Both the position numbers and the translations under genes were made by a program. From contig JAKISM010000071.1 in the NCBI GenBank assembly GCA_021648585.1, positions 1 to 11,475 on the forward strand: a stretch of 11,475 nt of DNA. The letters run 5' to 3'. The DNA comes from Devosiaceae bacterium. Its GTDB lineage: Bacteria; Pseudomonadota; Alphaproteobacteria; Rhizobiales; Devosiaceae. The notes under the pieces were generated by a model. That model did not search any database. It was not told the origin of the DNA and saw only the letters and a program-made list of their open reading frames with translations. Below are positions 1-8,063 of this stretch, one piece after another. Position 1 is the first letter of the stretch; every line of letters begins with the position of its first letter.

Positions 1-2087
1 TTATTTCCAAGCTGTTGCTCAAGAGACTGGCGTATTAATCCCATCACGTCAGGAATTTCATTTTGATGATTAAGCTTGACCTCTACATCGCCGTTTCCCC
101 AACGTCCAAGCGCTGAAGTATCCTTACATAAACCTTTTGGATCATTAATTTCAGAAAAACGCATATTTAGTGATAATCGTAGCTGTTTAGCTTGAGGCAC
201 AATATCAACAAAATTTGTTTCAGCCTTATAAGCTACATACAACTTCAAAAACTCTTCATTAACACATGGATCAAGTGCTAATATTTCACGGCGCAGAGCA
301 TTAAATAATTCTCTCATTTCTGAACCATGAAGATGATGGTGGTCTTCTATAGAATAGGAGGGTAAAGAAACTTTTTTCTGAGAATATTTGTCCAAAACAC
401 CTTCTGGCAATTGTGGTGATTTCCAGACTTTAATAGCTTCACTTGCCAGTCGTCCTGCACGTGCTTTTATAGCTTTTTCATTCCACACTTTTATCCACCC
501 TAAGCCATCATTTACTTTTAATGGACTATGCCCAAACCCGCCTTCCATGTCTCGCTTATCTTTAAAAGGCTTGTCACTATACTCAGAATTATAACCTGTT
601 AGGGTCAGATTACCCAGAGTATGAAGCCATGTTTCCTGAATGGCCTTATAATTTTCACCTAAAGCAGTTTGCCATGCAGGTGACAAATCAGGGTTTTGAG
701 GCATGATATGTTCAATAGTATATTCATCAACTGGAGCACGCTCTTTACGTCCATGATTTTCTAATCTACGAAGCCAAAAACTTCTGCTACGAAAATTATA
801 TAAATCCCGTGTTTGTATATCACGACGAAATTCATCGTCGCTCGGAAAACGCCGATAAGAAGGCAATTTCAAGAAATGGGCTTTAATGCTTTCCATGTAA
901 CAGTCTTTTCTCAACGCTTTTGTAAAAGTTGAAAATGTTTTATTGAGGGAGTTTGTTGGAATCGCACAAATAGCACGGCGAAAAACATAAGATTCAATAA
1001 GGCGCACAACTTCTTCAAAATTTTCAGTAGATAAAATTTCTTTGTCGTAGTCCTGATATAATTCAAGTAAGAATGGATATGCCACATCAACTTTCAATTC
1101 ACGCAAATCATGAAATGCAGTTTTTAGGCTATCATTTTTCTCAGTACCTAAAGCCATAGCGCAATAATAACGTGTGAAGCTCCGAACATCTCGAACAAGC
1201 TCTTCTATCCCATCACCCTTAACTTCTGGTGTTCTTGAATAGTCTTTAAATGCTTCGTAAATCCCATCCAATTTAGGAATTGCTCCTGTTTTGAAAGTGA
1301 GGTAATGACGCATAAAGTTATCAAAGTGGCTTGTATAAGCCTCTTGACCAAATTCAACCTCCATTGGTCGCCAATAATCTTTGTAAAGATCACTCTGAAG
1401 TTTTGGCTCCAATCCCATGAGAATAAAATTGCGAATAAGGTCTGCTTGACTCAGCTCTTTTCCAGTAGAGTTCATACTCTCAAATATAAGCTGAGGATTA
1501 TCCTGATCTCGAGTAAGCGCAATATCGACTACAACCAACTTTGATAAACCTTTGCAGACGATATCTAACTCTTTAGAATGCTTCTTGAGCCATTCCGTAA
1601 AAAGATCAAAGTTGCTGGAGATGCGTATAGAACACTCCGTAGGATATTCTTTTCCGCTAACAACGGCTTTCAGTGTTTCTTTGTCAGTTTTAGTAAGGAG
1701 AAGTTTATAATGCAGATCATCTTCCTCTTCTTCATCGACAAGATAGCGGTTATGTATTTTTGAGGCAGAGAATCCTTTTAACGGCTCACTATCGCCCACA
1801 GTGCGGGAAAGTGCTGCAAGGAGCAATGTGATAGTGGTAAGGCGCTGTTGACCATCAATCACCAACACAGGTGAACGGGTAGAAATCTGCGAAAGCCCCT
1901 CTTCTATATAAACAATAGAACCAACAAAATGGACATTGATTTTATCATCTCGTCCAGTACGCAAAATATCATTCCAAAGTTGTTCGCATTCCTTTTCTGT
2001 CCAACTATAAGTACGCTGATAAATGGGGATGATAAACTGAGTAGATTTTTCTAAAAATTCCAAAAGACCAGCGGCAGATGCTTTCAT
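1..2087 (-). CDS. DUF262/DUF1524 (GmrSD/BrxU-like) type IV restriction protein, C-terminus cut by window edge
   Basis: The frame is open for 695 codons and runs off the left edge, so the stop is not seen. The N-terminal DUF262 (ParB/Srx-like) domain carries IPIYQRTYSW at residues 20-29 and DGQQRLTT at 78-85, the family's nucleotide-binding and hydrolysis signature. The DUF1524 HNH nuclease part has EHIMPQN with His460 and LGNLTLTGYN with Asn493, followed by a Lys/Arg-rich KPFKDKR. The last 100 or so residues (YVAYK, then ALGRWGNGDVEV) resemble DUF5655. In this family (GmrSD, BrxU, SspE relatives) DUF262 senses nucleotides and the HNH domain cuts modified or foreign DNA; that role is known for relatives and inferred here. 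The ATG at 2087 is preceded by AAGGAA about ten bases upstream. It points away from the trb genes and occupies the place of trbB-D and the 5' half of trbE. Domain assignment is confident; the exact target is unknown. Confidence 0.9.
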   Translation of the reverse strand, partial: MKASAAGLLEFLEKSTQFIIPIYQRTYSWTEKECEQLWNDILRTGRDDKINVHFVGSIVYIEEGLSQISTRSPVLVIDGQQRLTTITLLLAALSRTVGDSEPLKGFSASKIHNRYLVDEEEEDDLHYKLLLTKTDKETLKAVVSGKEYPTECSIRISSNFDLFTEWLKKHSKELDIVCKGLSKLVVVDIALTRDQDNPQLIFESMNSTGKELSQADLIRNFILMGLEPKLQSDLYKDYWRPMEVEFGQEAYTSHFDNFMRHYLTFKTGAIPKLDGIYEAFKDYSRTPEVKGDGIEELVRDVRSFTRYYCAMALGTEKNDSLKTAFHDLRELKVDVAYPFLLELYQDYDKEILSTENFEEVVRLIESYVFRRAICAIPTNSLNKTFSTFTKALRKDCYMESIKAHFLKLPSYRRFPSDDEFRRDIQTRDLYNFRSRSFWLRRLENHGRKERAPVDEYTIEHIMPQNPDLSPAWQTALGENYKAIQETWLHTLGNLTLTGYNSEYSDKPFKDKRDMEGGFGHSPLKVNDGLGWIKVWNEKAIKARAGRLASEAIKVWKSPQLPEGVLDKYSQKKVSLPSYSIEDHHHLHGSEMRELFNALRREILALDPCVNEEFLKLYVAYKAETNFVDIVPQAKQLRLSLNMRFSEINDPKGLCKDTSALGRWGNGDVEVKLNHQNEIPDVMGLIRQSLEQQLGN

Positions 2088-2163
2088 ACCATAAATTTCC
2101 TTAAGCCATTAAATTAGAGTGAGAAAAAATTACAATAACCTTCTTTATCCCCTATTTTTCTAA

Positions 2164-2192
2164 ATCATACTTTATCAGTATTATATAATCAA
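2164..2192 (-). promoter_or_regulatory. Candidate sigma70-type promoter for the DUF262 gene
   Basis: On the minus strand TTGATT (2192-2187) is separated by 17 bases from TATGAT (2169-2164), which matches a -35/-10 pair well. It would give a leader of about 70 bases before the ATG at 2087. It sits just outside the point where trbE homology begins (about 2217), so the inserted gene appears to carry its own promoter. The AT-rich background makes chance matches common. Confidence 0.45.
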
Positions 2193-2216
2193 TAAATTGT
2201 TTTGTTTTTCAATTTA
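2193..2216. repeat. Short inverted repeat at the trbE truncation junction
   Basis: TAAATTG (2193-2199) and CAATTTA (2210-2216) are perfect 7-base inverted repeats around a T-rich 10-base loop. They lie exactly where trbE homology stops. The pair could be an end of the inserted block, a weak hairpin, or chance in AT-rich DNA. Confidence 0.3.
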
Positions 2217-3491
2217 CTATCACATGCCAATGTGCGCCAACCAATTGTCTCGACATTAAACTTAGCACATATGATGCCGCTTTCTTGTGTTTGGGCAGGC
2301 CCGATACGCAACGCCCATTTAGATGCTCCCCCTTTACTAATGACAAAGACAAATGGCGCTACTCCTTTCCGCCTATCCCTACATCAAGGAGATGTTGGTC
2401 ACTCTATTATTGTTGGGCCAACAGGTGCTGGTAAGTCAGTTTTATTATCACTGATTGCTATGCAATTTCGCCGCTATAAAGATTCACAAATCTATATATT
2501 TGACAAAGGCGGATCAGCACGCACCGCAACGCTTGCTATGGGTGGCACATGGTTTGATTTGGGAACAGATAGTGTTTGCGCGTTTCAGCCACTAGCAAAC
2601 ATTGAAGATAAAAATAAAAGAGCATGGGCGCATGAATGGATCTGCTCGCTTATTGCGCATGAGCAAATCTCTTTAACCCCCGATATAAAAGATGCAGTTT
2701 GGTCTTCGCTTTGCTCTTTAGCACAAGCACCAATTAAAGAGCGCACTTTAACAGGTTTGGTTGCACTGTTGCAAAGCAATCAATTACGCCAAGCATTACA
2801 GCCATATACGCTGAATGGCCCACATGGTCGCCTTCTTGATGCTGATGAAGATAGGTTAAATCTTTGCGATGTTCAGTGTTTTGAAATGGAAGAACTCATG
2901 CACACAAAAAGTGCAACCCTTCCAGTGCTAACCTATCTTTTTCATAGGCTTGAAATGCGTTTTGATGGCAGACCAAGCCTGCTTATTCTTGATGAAGCAT
3001 GGGTATTTTTAGATGATCCCGAATTTTCCAGTCGTATTCGAGAATGGCTTAAAACACTTAGAAAACGTAATGTTTCGGTTATTTTTGCAACGCAATCTCT
3101 TTCTGACATTGCTAATTCAAGCATTGCGCCTGCGATTATTGAAAGTTGCCCAAGCAGGATATTTTTACCAAATGAGCGCGCAACCGAACCGCAACAGCGA
3201 AAAATATATGAGCAGTTCGGATTAAACGAGCGCCAGTGTGAGATTATCTCACGAGCCATTCCAAAAAGAGAATATTATTTTCAATCACGCAATGGCAATC
3301 GCTTGTTTGAACTTGCTCTTGGCTCGGTTACACTTGCCTTTTGCGCCGCTTCACAAAAGGCAGATCACCAAACACTTACACGTATCTTAAATCAGGAACA
3401 ACCAGATGGTTTTCTGACAACATATCTCAAAGAAAAGAACCTCGCTTGGGCATTACCGCTCATTGAACATTTTAACAGGAGTAAAAAATGA
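2202..3491 (+). pseudogene. trbE: TrbE (VirB4-family conjugation ATPase), C-terminal half only
   Basis: TrbE/VirB4 is the cytoplasmic ATPase that powers assembly and substrate transfer of a type IV secretion system. This frame (429 codons from a TTG) contains the whole ATPase half: the TrbE signature ANVRQPIVSTLNLAHMMPLS at residues 9-28, Walker A GPTGAGKS at 72-79, Walker B LLILDEAW at 260-267, and the conserved VIFATQS at 293-299. Full TrbE proteins are about 800 residues, so roughly the first 380-400 are missing. Homology starts near 2217, just inside the insertion junction; the TTG at 2202 has no convincing ribosome site and is not a true family start. The stop overlaps the trbJ start as ATGA, the normal operon arrangement. 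Identity is confident. Even if expressed, the fragment lacks the membrane-docking half. Confidence 0.9.
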
Positions 3492-4208
3492 AAAATCTCA
3501 AAACCCATATATTTGCATTCATGTTCACTTTTTTATCATTGATACAACCAGTGCAAAAGGCACATGCATTTGTCATTCCAGTTTTTGATGCAAATAGTTT
3601 TAGCCAAGATCTAATAAGCGCCGCACGAACCATAGAGCAGATAAATAATCAAATATCCCAATTACAAAACCAAGCGCAAATGCTGATAAATCAGGTTAAA
3701 AATCTTACTAATCTGCCAACCTCTATTGCTAGTGATTTACAAATCTCTTTCAAACATTGACGCACTTGTTCGACAAGCTCGCAATATATCTTATCAAGTT
3801 ACAGAAATAGATTCTTATTTTAATCGTCTTTATCCTCAGCAATATAGTGCAGCCACCTCATCATCACAAATCTTTCGAGACGCAAAAGAAGCATGGAATA
3901 TTGCTCGTGAGGGCTTTCAACATTCAATGCAAGTGCAAGCAAAAGTTGTTGAGCAAGTGCGAAGTGATTCAAATGTTCTTGATAGTTTAATAACTCAAAG
4001 CCAAAGCGCAATAGGTAATTTGCAAGCAACACAGGCAGGCAATCAATTGTTAGCATTAAACGCTAAACAAACCATGCAGCTCCAAACTCTATTAGCGGCA
4101 TCTGCTCGAGCGGTTGCTCTTGATAAAGCAGCTTCATTGGCAACTAAAGAACAAGCACGCGCTCATTTTCAAAACTTTCTTGGCGATAGCTCGCCCTATT
4201 CAAGATAG
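3488..4208 (+). pseudogene. trbJ: TrbJ (VirB5-like conjugation protein), broken by a frameshift near 3740-3750
   Basis: TrbJ is a secreted periplasmic or pilus-associated component of Trb-type secretion systems. The first frame (3488-3760) encodes a Sec signal peptide (MKNLK, hydrophobic stretch, cleavage near KAHA at residue 26) and the coiled-coil start of the family, with repeated Q/N-rich heptads to about residue 78. It then meets a stop at 3758. TrbJ similarity continues in the frame one base later, with SLSNIDALVRQARNISYQV, SRLYPQ-like NRLYPQQYS, and the typical QAGNQLLALNAKQ, to the stop at 4206-4208. Joined, the product would be about 239 residues, a normal TrbJ length. The shift fits one extra base (or two lost) around 3740-3750. 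It starts within the trbE stop (ATGA overlap). No trbK-like gene follows before trbL. Confidence 0.87.
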
Positions 4209-4224
4209 AGAAAGAGAATAAGAT

Positions 4225-4725
4225 ATGAACGACCTAAATATTATTGATCAATTCATGCAAACATTTGTCACTTATATTGATAGTGGATTTGGCCTGCTTT
4301 CAACAGATATTGCATTTTTAACAACAATTCTAATTGGAATAGATATAACTCTTGCTGGTCTTTTTTGGGCATTATCAGATGATAAATCTGTCATTCCAGC
4401 CCTAATAAAAAAAGTGCTATATATTGGCGTTTTTGCCTATATCATCAATAATTTTGCTTTCCTATCAATGGTTATTTTTGAAAGTTTTGCAGGGCTAGGA
4501 TTAAGAGCAACTGGAACTGGACTAAGCATAGCCGATCTTATGCGTCCGGGATTTGTGGCTGCAACTGGTTATCAATCAGCAGAACCTATTTTAGCAGAAG
4601 TTAGCAATCTTATTGGCCCAATAGCATTTTTTGAGAATTTTGTAACAATTGCAGTTTTAATGTTTGCTTGGGCTGTTGTCTTATTGGCATTTTTTATCTT
4701 AGCAATTCAATTATTTATAACAATT
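4225..4725 (+). pseudogene. trbL: TrbL (VirB6-like inner-membrane channel protein), N-terminal third only
   Basis: TrbL is the polytopic inner-membrane protein of Trb conjugation systems. The first 167 residues match the family closely: IDQFMQTFVTYIDSGFGLL at residues 6-24, ESFAGLGLRATGTG at 86-99, and hydrophobic segments near 27-50, 62-84 and 139-167. Similarity ends after QLFITI at about 4725, where family members continue with an EFKL-like sequence and several hundred more residues. The frame happens to stay open through the junction into the inserted membrane-protein gene, giving a 541-codon chimeric frame that ends at 5850. I treat that as an accident because the inserted gene has its own ribosome site and ATG. 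The region missing from here would hold the rest of trbL, all of trbF and the first part of trbG. Confidence 0.85.
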
Positions 4726-4773
4726 CTTGGTTTTTGGTTGCAACAACCGAAATTATTAAACTGTTATGGGTGC

Positions 4774-4801
4774 TTGCAAAATGTGTTACCTTGGTTATTA
4801 T
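4774..4801 (+). promoter_or_regulatory. Weak promoter candidate ahead of the inserted membrane/GAF cassette
   Basis: TTGCAA (4774-4779) and TATTAT (4796-4801) are separated by 16 bases, in the non-trbL stretch between the junction at about 4725 and the ATG at 4831. The match is partial and the DNA is AT-rich, so this is only a suggestion that the cassette has its own transcription start. Confidence 0.25.
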
Positions 4802-4830
4802 TATCTAAATTATACGATATTGGAGGAATA

Positions 4831-5850
4831 ATGAAAAAAACCAATCATCTTATTCTTACATTGATGGGCTATGTAGGTTTTTTTATTGCAACTTATGGCG
4901 TTGTTGTGTTTTTTTTCAATAGAGCAGACTTAGACCTCCTTGTTGCTGTTATTTATGTGATGGGTTTATGCACGTTATTAATAGTTGTGTTTGTTTTTAG
5001 GCAACTCCAGATATCCAGAAAAGAAAAATATGCCAATATTACAGAGAAAATCCATAGGGTTAATCACATTACAAGAGACATCCAAACGGTATTGCTACAT
5101 AATAAAGATCTACTTAAGAGTGATTCTGCTAATTTTAAGAAAGACGATGACGATAGAGTAGCTGCTCTATCGAAACTTGATAAGTGCATTGAATCTCAAA
5201 AGGTTGAGTTGATAGGTCTTCTTGATATTATCGGGTCATCTTTTGAGATGCTAACAGGTACACGTTGTAGAGTTGCAATCAAACTGATTGTAACGCATTC
5301 TGATGGTAAATCATATGTTGATGCTTTTGTCAGAGACAAAATATCTATGGACAAATGGGGAGAGCATGATCTTTACAGAGTTATAAATGATCATGATAAA
5401 TTAAAGGATAACATAGTTTTTAAAACACTATTTTCTAATGATAATTACGAACGGAAATATTTAAGTAATAACATTCAAGAGGATGCGGAAACTAACACAA
5501 GTGTTAAAGCATATAGAAAAATTTCGGGAGCCGAGCTTGATGAGGTTAATAATAAAGTCAAACAATTGTTGAAAAAAATAAAACTATATCTACCTTGGAC
5601 GAGCCAATCAGAAAGGTATCTACCTTATAGAAGCACATTAACTTGTGCGATAAGGCAACGAGAAATTGTAAATATTGGGTATAATGTAGAAATGCTAGGA
5701 TTTTTGTGCATTGATAGTGAGTCTAGAGGTGTGTTTGACAAGAGATGGGATGAGCATATATGCTTTTCTTTTGCAGATGCTTTATATCGTCCTATCAACG
5801 AACTTTTAATCCTTATGGATTTATATGAAAACAACAAAGGAAAACAATAA
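4831..5850 (+). CDS. Two-helix membrane protein with coiled linker and GAF-like C-terminal domain, function unknown
   Basis: I chose the ATG at 4831 because TGGAGG lies 5-10 bases upstream and the trbL-derived sequence ends well before it. The 339-residue product has two transmembrane helices (about 7-29 and 34-57) separated by a very short NRADLD turn, so most of the protein should be on one side of the membrane, probably the cytoplasm. A charged helical linker follows (58-135, including a KKDDDD patch). The C-terminal 200 residues resemble a GAF-type sensor domain: YRSTLTCAIR at 266-275, LGFLCIDSESRGVFD at 289-303 and FADALYRPINELL at 314-326. GAF domains bind small ligands or nucleotides; the ligand here is unknown. 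No enzymatic motif is seen. It forms an overlapping pair with the next gene and sits in place of trbL-trbF-trbG sequence. A role in sensing or defence is inference. Confidence 0.75.
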   Translation: MKKTNHLILTLMGYVGFFIATYGVVVFFFNRADLDLLVAVIYVMGLCTLLIVVFVFRQLQISRKEKYANITEKIHRVNHITRDIQTVLLHNKDLLKSDSANFKKDDDDRVAALSKLDKCIESQKVELIGLLDIIGSSFEMLTGTRCRVAIKLIVTHSDGKSYVDAFVRDKISMDKWGEHDLYRVINDHDKLKDNIVFKTLFSNDNYERKYLSNNIQEDAETNTSVKAYRKISGAELDEVNNKVKQLLKKIKLYLPWTSQSERYLPYRSTLTCAIRQREIVNIGYNVEMLGFLCIDSESRGVFDKRWDEHICFSFADALYRPINELLILMDLYENNKGKQ

Positions 5851-6038
5851 TGAGTGATTCGTCTGTGAGCAAACAACAAAGAAAAACTTCAAGAGGTAAA
5901 ATATCGAGATCTGTTCTATCTTCGCGAACGGTTGGTTCGAATGTTGTAGTCGTTAAGGTGGAAGCGGGAGATGGTTCAAATAAATTTCGTGAAACTATTG
6001 TTAGAACTGCACCTGTTAGTTTCTTGCTTCGAGGATAA
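5850..6038 (+). CDS. Small basic protein (62 residues) coupled to the membrane/GAF gene, unknown function
   Basis: The ATG at 5850 overlaps the upstream TAA by one base (TAATG), with AAAGGA about eight bases before it, which is good evidence for a translationally coupled gene. The first half is rich in Ser, Lys and Arg (KQQRKTSRGKISR at residues 8-20) and looks disordered or nucleic-acid binding. The second half has a beta-prone run, NVVVVKVEAGDG at 31-42, and a hydrophobic end, VSFLLRG. There is no signal peptide or membrane helix. I do not recognise the family. The tight coupling suggests that it acts with the GAF membrane protein, for instance as partner, effector or regulator; this is inference. 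It could also be a degenerate fragment, but the coupling and its lack of resemblance to Trb proteins argue against that. Confidence 0.6.
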   Translation: MSDSSVSKQQRKTSRGKISRSVLSSRTVGSNVVVVKVEAGDGSNKFRETIVRTAPVSFLLRG

Positions 6039-6099
6039 GAAGTGTCTTTTATAATTTAAAGAAATATTAGTTTGCTATTGAAAAAACTCAAAAAAGCAA

Positions 6100-6119
6100 A
6101 AGTTGCTGATTAGCAATTT
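6100..6119 (+). terminator. Possible hairpin after the two-gene cassette
   Basis: TTGCT (6103-6107) and AGCAA (6112-6116) pair around a GATT loop, and AAG/TTT flanks extend the stem to eight pairs with one G-U. It lies about 60 bases after the small gene's stop. The following TTTCTGTTCC is only weakly T-rich, so termination is uncertain. Confidence 0.3.
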
Positions 6120-6167
6120 CTGTTCCCTCTATCCGTCACATTCCTTGCGAAAAATTCTTTTGTTGTA

Positions 6168-6515
6168 ATGTCGTCATCGGATTCTGTCATTTTTTATTTA
6201 CGCCAATTGCGCTTTCGATATGCAATCACTGGTGATAATCCGCCTTGGAAACCAATTCGTGCGTTTGATGATGGTCAGAAAGTTTTTATTGAATTTCCAA
6301 GAGGCATCTCACAAGGCGAAGCACCCCCTTTATTTGTAGTTGGGCCTCAAGGCAATAACGAGCTGGTTAATTATCGAATGAAGGGGAATTATTATATCGT
6401 TGATAAATTATTTGCCGCAGCAGAGCTAAGACTTGGAGCTAACCCGCAACAAGTAGTTCGCATTTCTCGAACTGATGGTCATAAAGCAAAATCATCACGT
6501 AATGGGGGGAATTAG
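6168..6515 (+). pseudogene. trbG: TrbG (VirB9-like conjugation protein), C-terminal third only
   Basis: TrbG is the periplasmic/outer-membrane core subunit of the Trb secretion system. The frame preserves only the conserved C-terminal beta domain: LRFRYAITGDNPPWKPIRAF from residue 13, FDDGQKVFIEFPRGI, GEAPPLFVVGPQG, ELVNYRMKGNYYIVDKL, and AAELRLGANPQQVVRISR. Full-length TrbG is about 300 residues; this frame is 115. The ATG at 6168 is simply the first one after the foreign DNA and is not a family start. Upstream sequence (6039-6167) resembles neither TrbG nor anything else I recognise. The stop at 6513-6515 is two bases before the trbI start, the usual operon spacing. Confidence 0.85.
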
Positions 6516-6517
6516 TG

Positions 6518-7788
6518 ATGAGCGATGATGTTTTACGAGCAACTAAAGAAGATAAACTTGCACCATCTAGTTTAAACCTTTTTGCAAAGCCTCGCCCTGT
6601 AACTCGCCTAAATAGAAATGTGCTTATTGGATTAACTGTGCGGGTTTTATATTGATATTTGCTGCAACTTTTTATGCGTTGCAACCACCCTCAACAAATA
6701 ATAAAAATAACAAAGAACTTTATAACGTCACTCATAAAGAACAGCCAGAACAGCTTTCTTCATTGCCAAAATCTTATAAAGATTATGTTGCACCAATTCT
6801 TGGTGCGCCTTTGCCTGGTGAGTTGGGTGCGGCAGTGTTAGATGCAGAACAACGTGCTGGACTTGAGCCATTACCTGTTCCATTTGGAGCAATGCCTTTT
6901 TTAGCAGATCATCAAACAGATATGGAAAGGGCAGAGAGAATACGCTTGGCACAACGGGCTCAACAGGGGCGAGAATCTTCTGTGTTCTTTCAAATTACTT
7001 CGCAACCAGAAGAAAACCCGAACTCAACTAATAATAGCGCTCAAGCAACCCTTGATAGCAATCCATTTGCAAAGCTAACAAATATTGATGGATTAAATGG
7101 GCAGTTGCAAAATGAGCCAAACGATCAACAGCAAAAGAATGATTTTCTAAATAGCAAACCAGACAAAGATATTTACAATCCATATCAATTGCAAAGCCCA
7201 ATATCACCCTATCAGGTAATGGCAGGAACGGTTATTTCTGCAAGTTTAATTACTGGATTAAATTCTGATTTGCCTGGTCGTGTTATCGCACAAGTCACCA
7301 GAAATGTTTATGATAGCGTTAATGGCAAATATTTATTGATCCCACAAGGCACACGGCTGTTAGGGAAATATGATTCATCAATATCTTTTGGTCAGCAACG
7401 TGCGCTTGTAGTTTGGCAACGCTTAATTTTCCCTGATGGAACATCGGTAATTATCGATAATCTGCCTGCAACAGATAAAGCAGGATTTGCAGGGCTTAGT
7501 GATGAAGTTGATTTTCATGAATGGCGGCTGATTAAGGGCATTGCTCTTTCTACTTTATTTAGTGTTGGTGCTGAATTTGCTTTTAAAGATGAAAGTGATT
7601 TGGTTCAGGCTATAAAAGGCGGTTCGCAAAACTCAATAAATAGAGCGGGGCAAAAGATTGTTGAGCGAGAACTAGACGTGCAACCAACAATCACAATTAG
7701 ACCTGGTTATCCACTTCGAGTGATTGTGCATAAGGATATTATCTTAAAACCCATCACCCAAACCCCCTCTAATTTTAGGAGTTCTTAG
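6518..7788 (+). pseudogene. trbI: TrbI (VirB10-like conjugation protein) with one frameshift near 6640
   Basis: TrbI/VirB10 spans the envelope and links the inner-membrane energy source to the outer-membrane core. The ATG at 6518 follows a strong GGGGGGA site (6504-6510). The first 45 codons give the typical KPRPVTRLNRNVLIG and then hit TGA at 6653. Similarity resumes one base back with LIFAATFYALQPP, so one base seems lost around 6639-6640; restoring it yields an intact transmembrane helix, GLTVAGFILIFAATFYAL. The rest continues to 7788 with a Pro/Gln-rich linker and the conserved C-terminal core (GLNSDLPGRVIAQVTRNVYD, LLIPQGTRLLGKYD, and the final RPGYPLRVIVHKD). The combined length of about 423 residues is normal. 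The 378-residue downstream frame starts at TTG 6652, inside the helix, and is not the natural start. Confidence 0.88.
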
Positions 7789-7790
7789 TC

Positions 7791-8063
7791 ATGCCATTAA
7801 AACTCTCAAAACTACCAAAACGCACACCAATCAAACTAACCTCAACATTCCCACCAGATGTTCATAGCAAGCTAAGCGATTACGCCAAAATCTATGAACA
7901 AAATTACGGTGAGAAAGAACGAATTCAAGACCTAGTGCCATTCATGGTTGCAAGTTTTCTTAATGGCGATAGCGGCTTTAAAAAAGCACGAAGGGAACTT
8001 GCGCAATCAGTTAGGAAATTAAATCAACCCATAGCAATAAACACCTTAAAAGGAGATGAATAA
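7791..8063 (+). CDS. DUF2274 family protein, trb-operon companion
   Basis: This 90-residue protein (KRTPIKLTSTFPPDVHSKLSDYAKIY near the start, then VPFMVASFLNGDSGFKKARR) matches DUF2274, a small soluble family that usually follows trbI in alpha- and betaproteobacterial integrative elements. Its PIKLT, P..VH..L..YA pattern resembles small ribbon-helix-helix-like proteins, but no DNA-binding role has been shown that I know of. The ATG at 7791 is two bases after the trbI stop and is preceded by TAGGAGT at about ten bases. Its stop overlaps the next start as TAATG. It is full length and the only fully intact gene left in this trb section. Confidence 0.8.
   Translation: MPLKLSKLPKRTPIKLTSTFPPDVHSKLSDYAKIYEQNYGEKERIQDLVPFMVASFLNGDSGFKKARRELAQSVRKLNQPIAINTLKGDE

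Noticed and set aside
388..1763. Several plus-strand frames of 60-80 codons opposite the DUF262 gene
   Set aside because: They are antisense to a long, well-supported domain protein, lack ribosome sites and show no protein-like motifs.
3735..3760. Programmed ribosomal frameshifting in trbJ
   Set aside because: There is no slippery heptamer or downstream structure, and trbJ homologues are single-frame.
4225..5850. A single 541-residue TrbL-like protein
   Set aside because: TrbL similarity ends at residue 167, and a separate ATG with a strong ribosome site begins a protein of different architecture at 4831.
2200..6200. Insertion-sequence ends or target duplications at the trb breakpoints
   Set aside because: The sequences near 2210, 4725 and 6160 share only short T-rich strings. 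No transposase gene or convincing terminal inverted repeats were seen.
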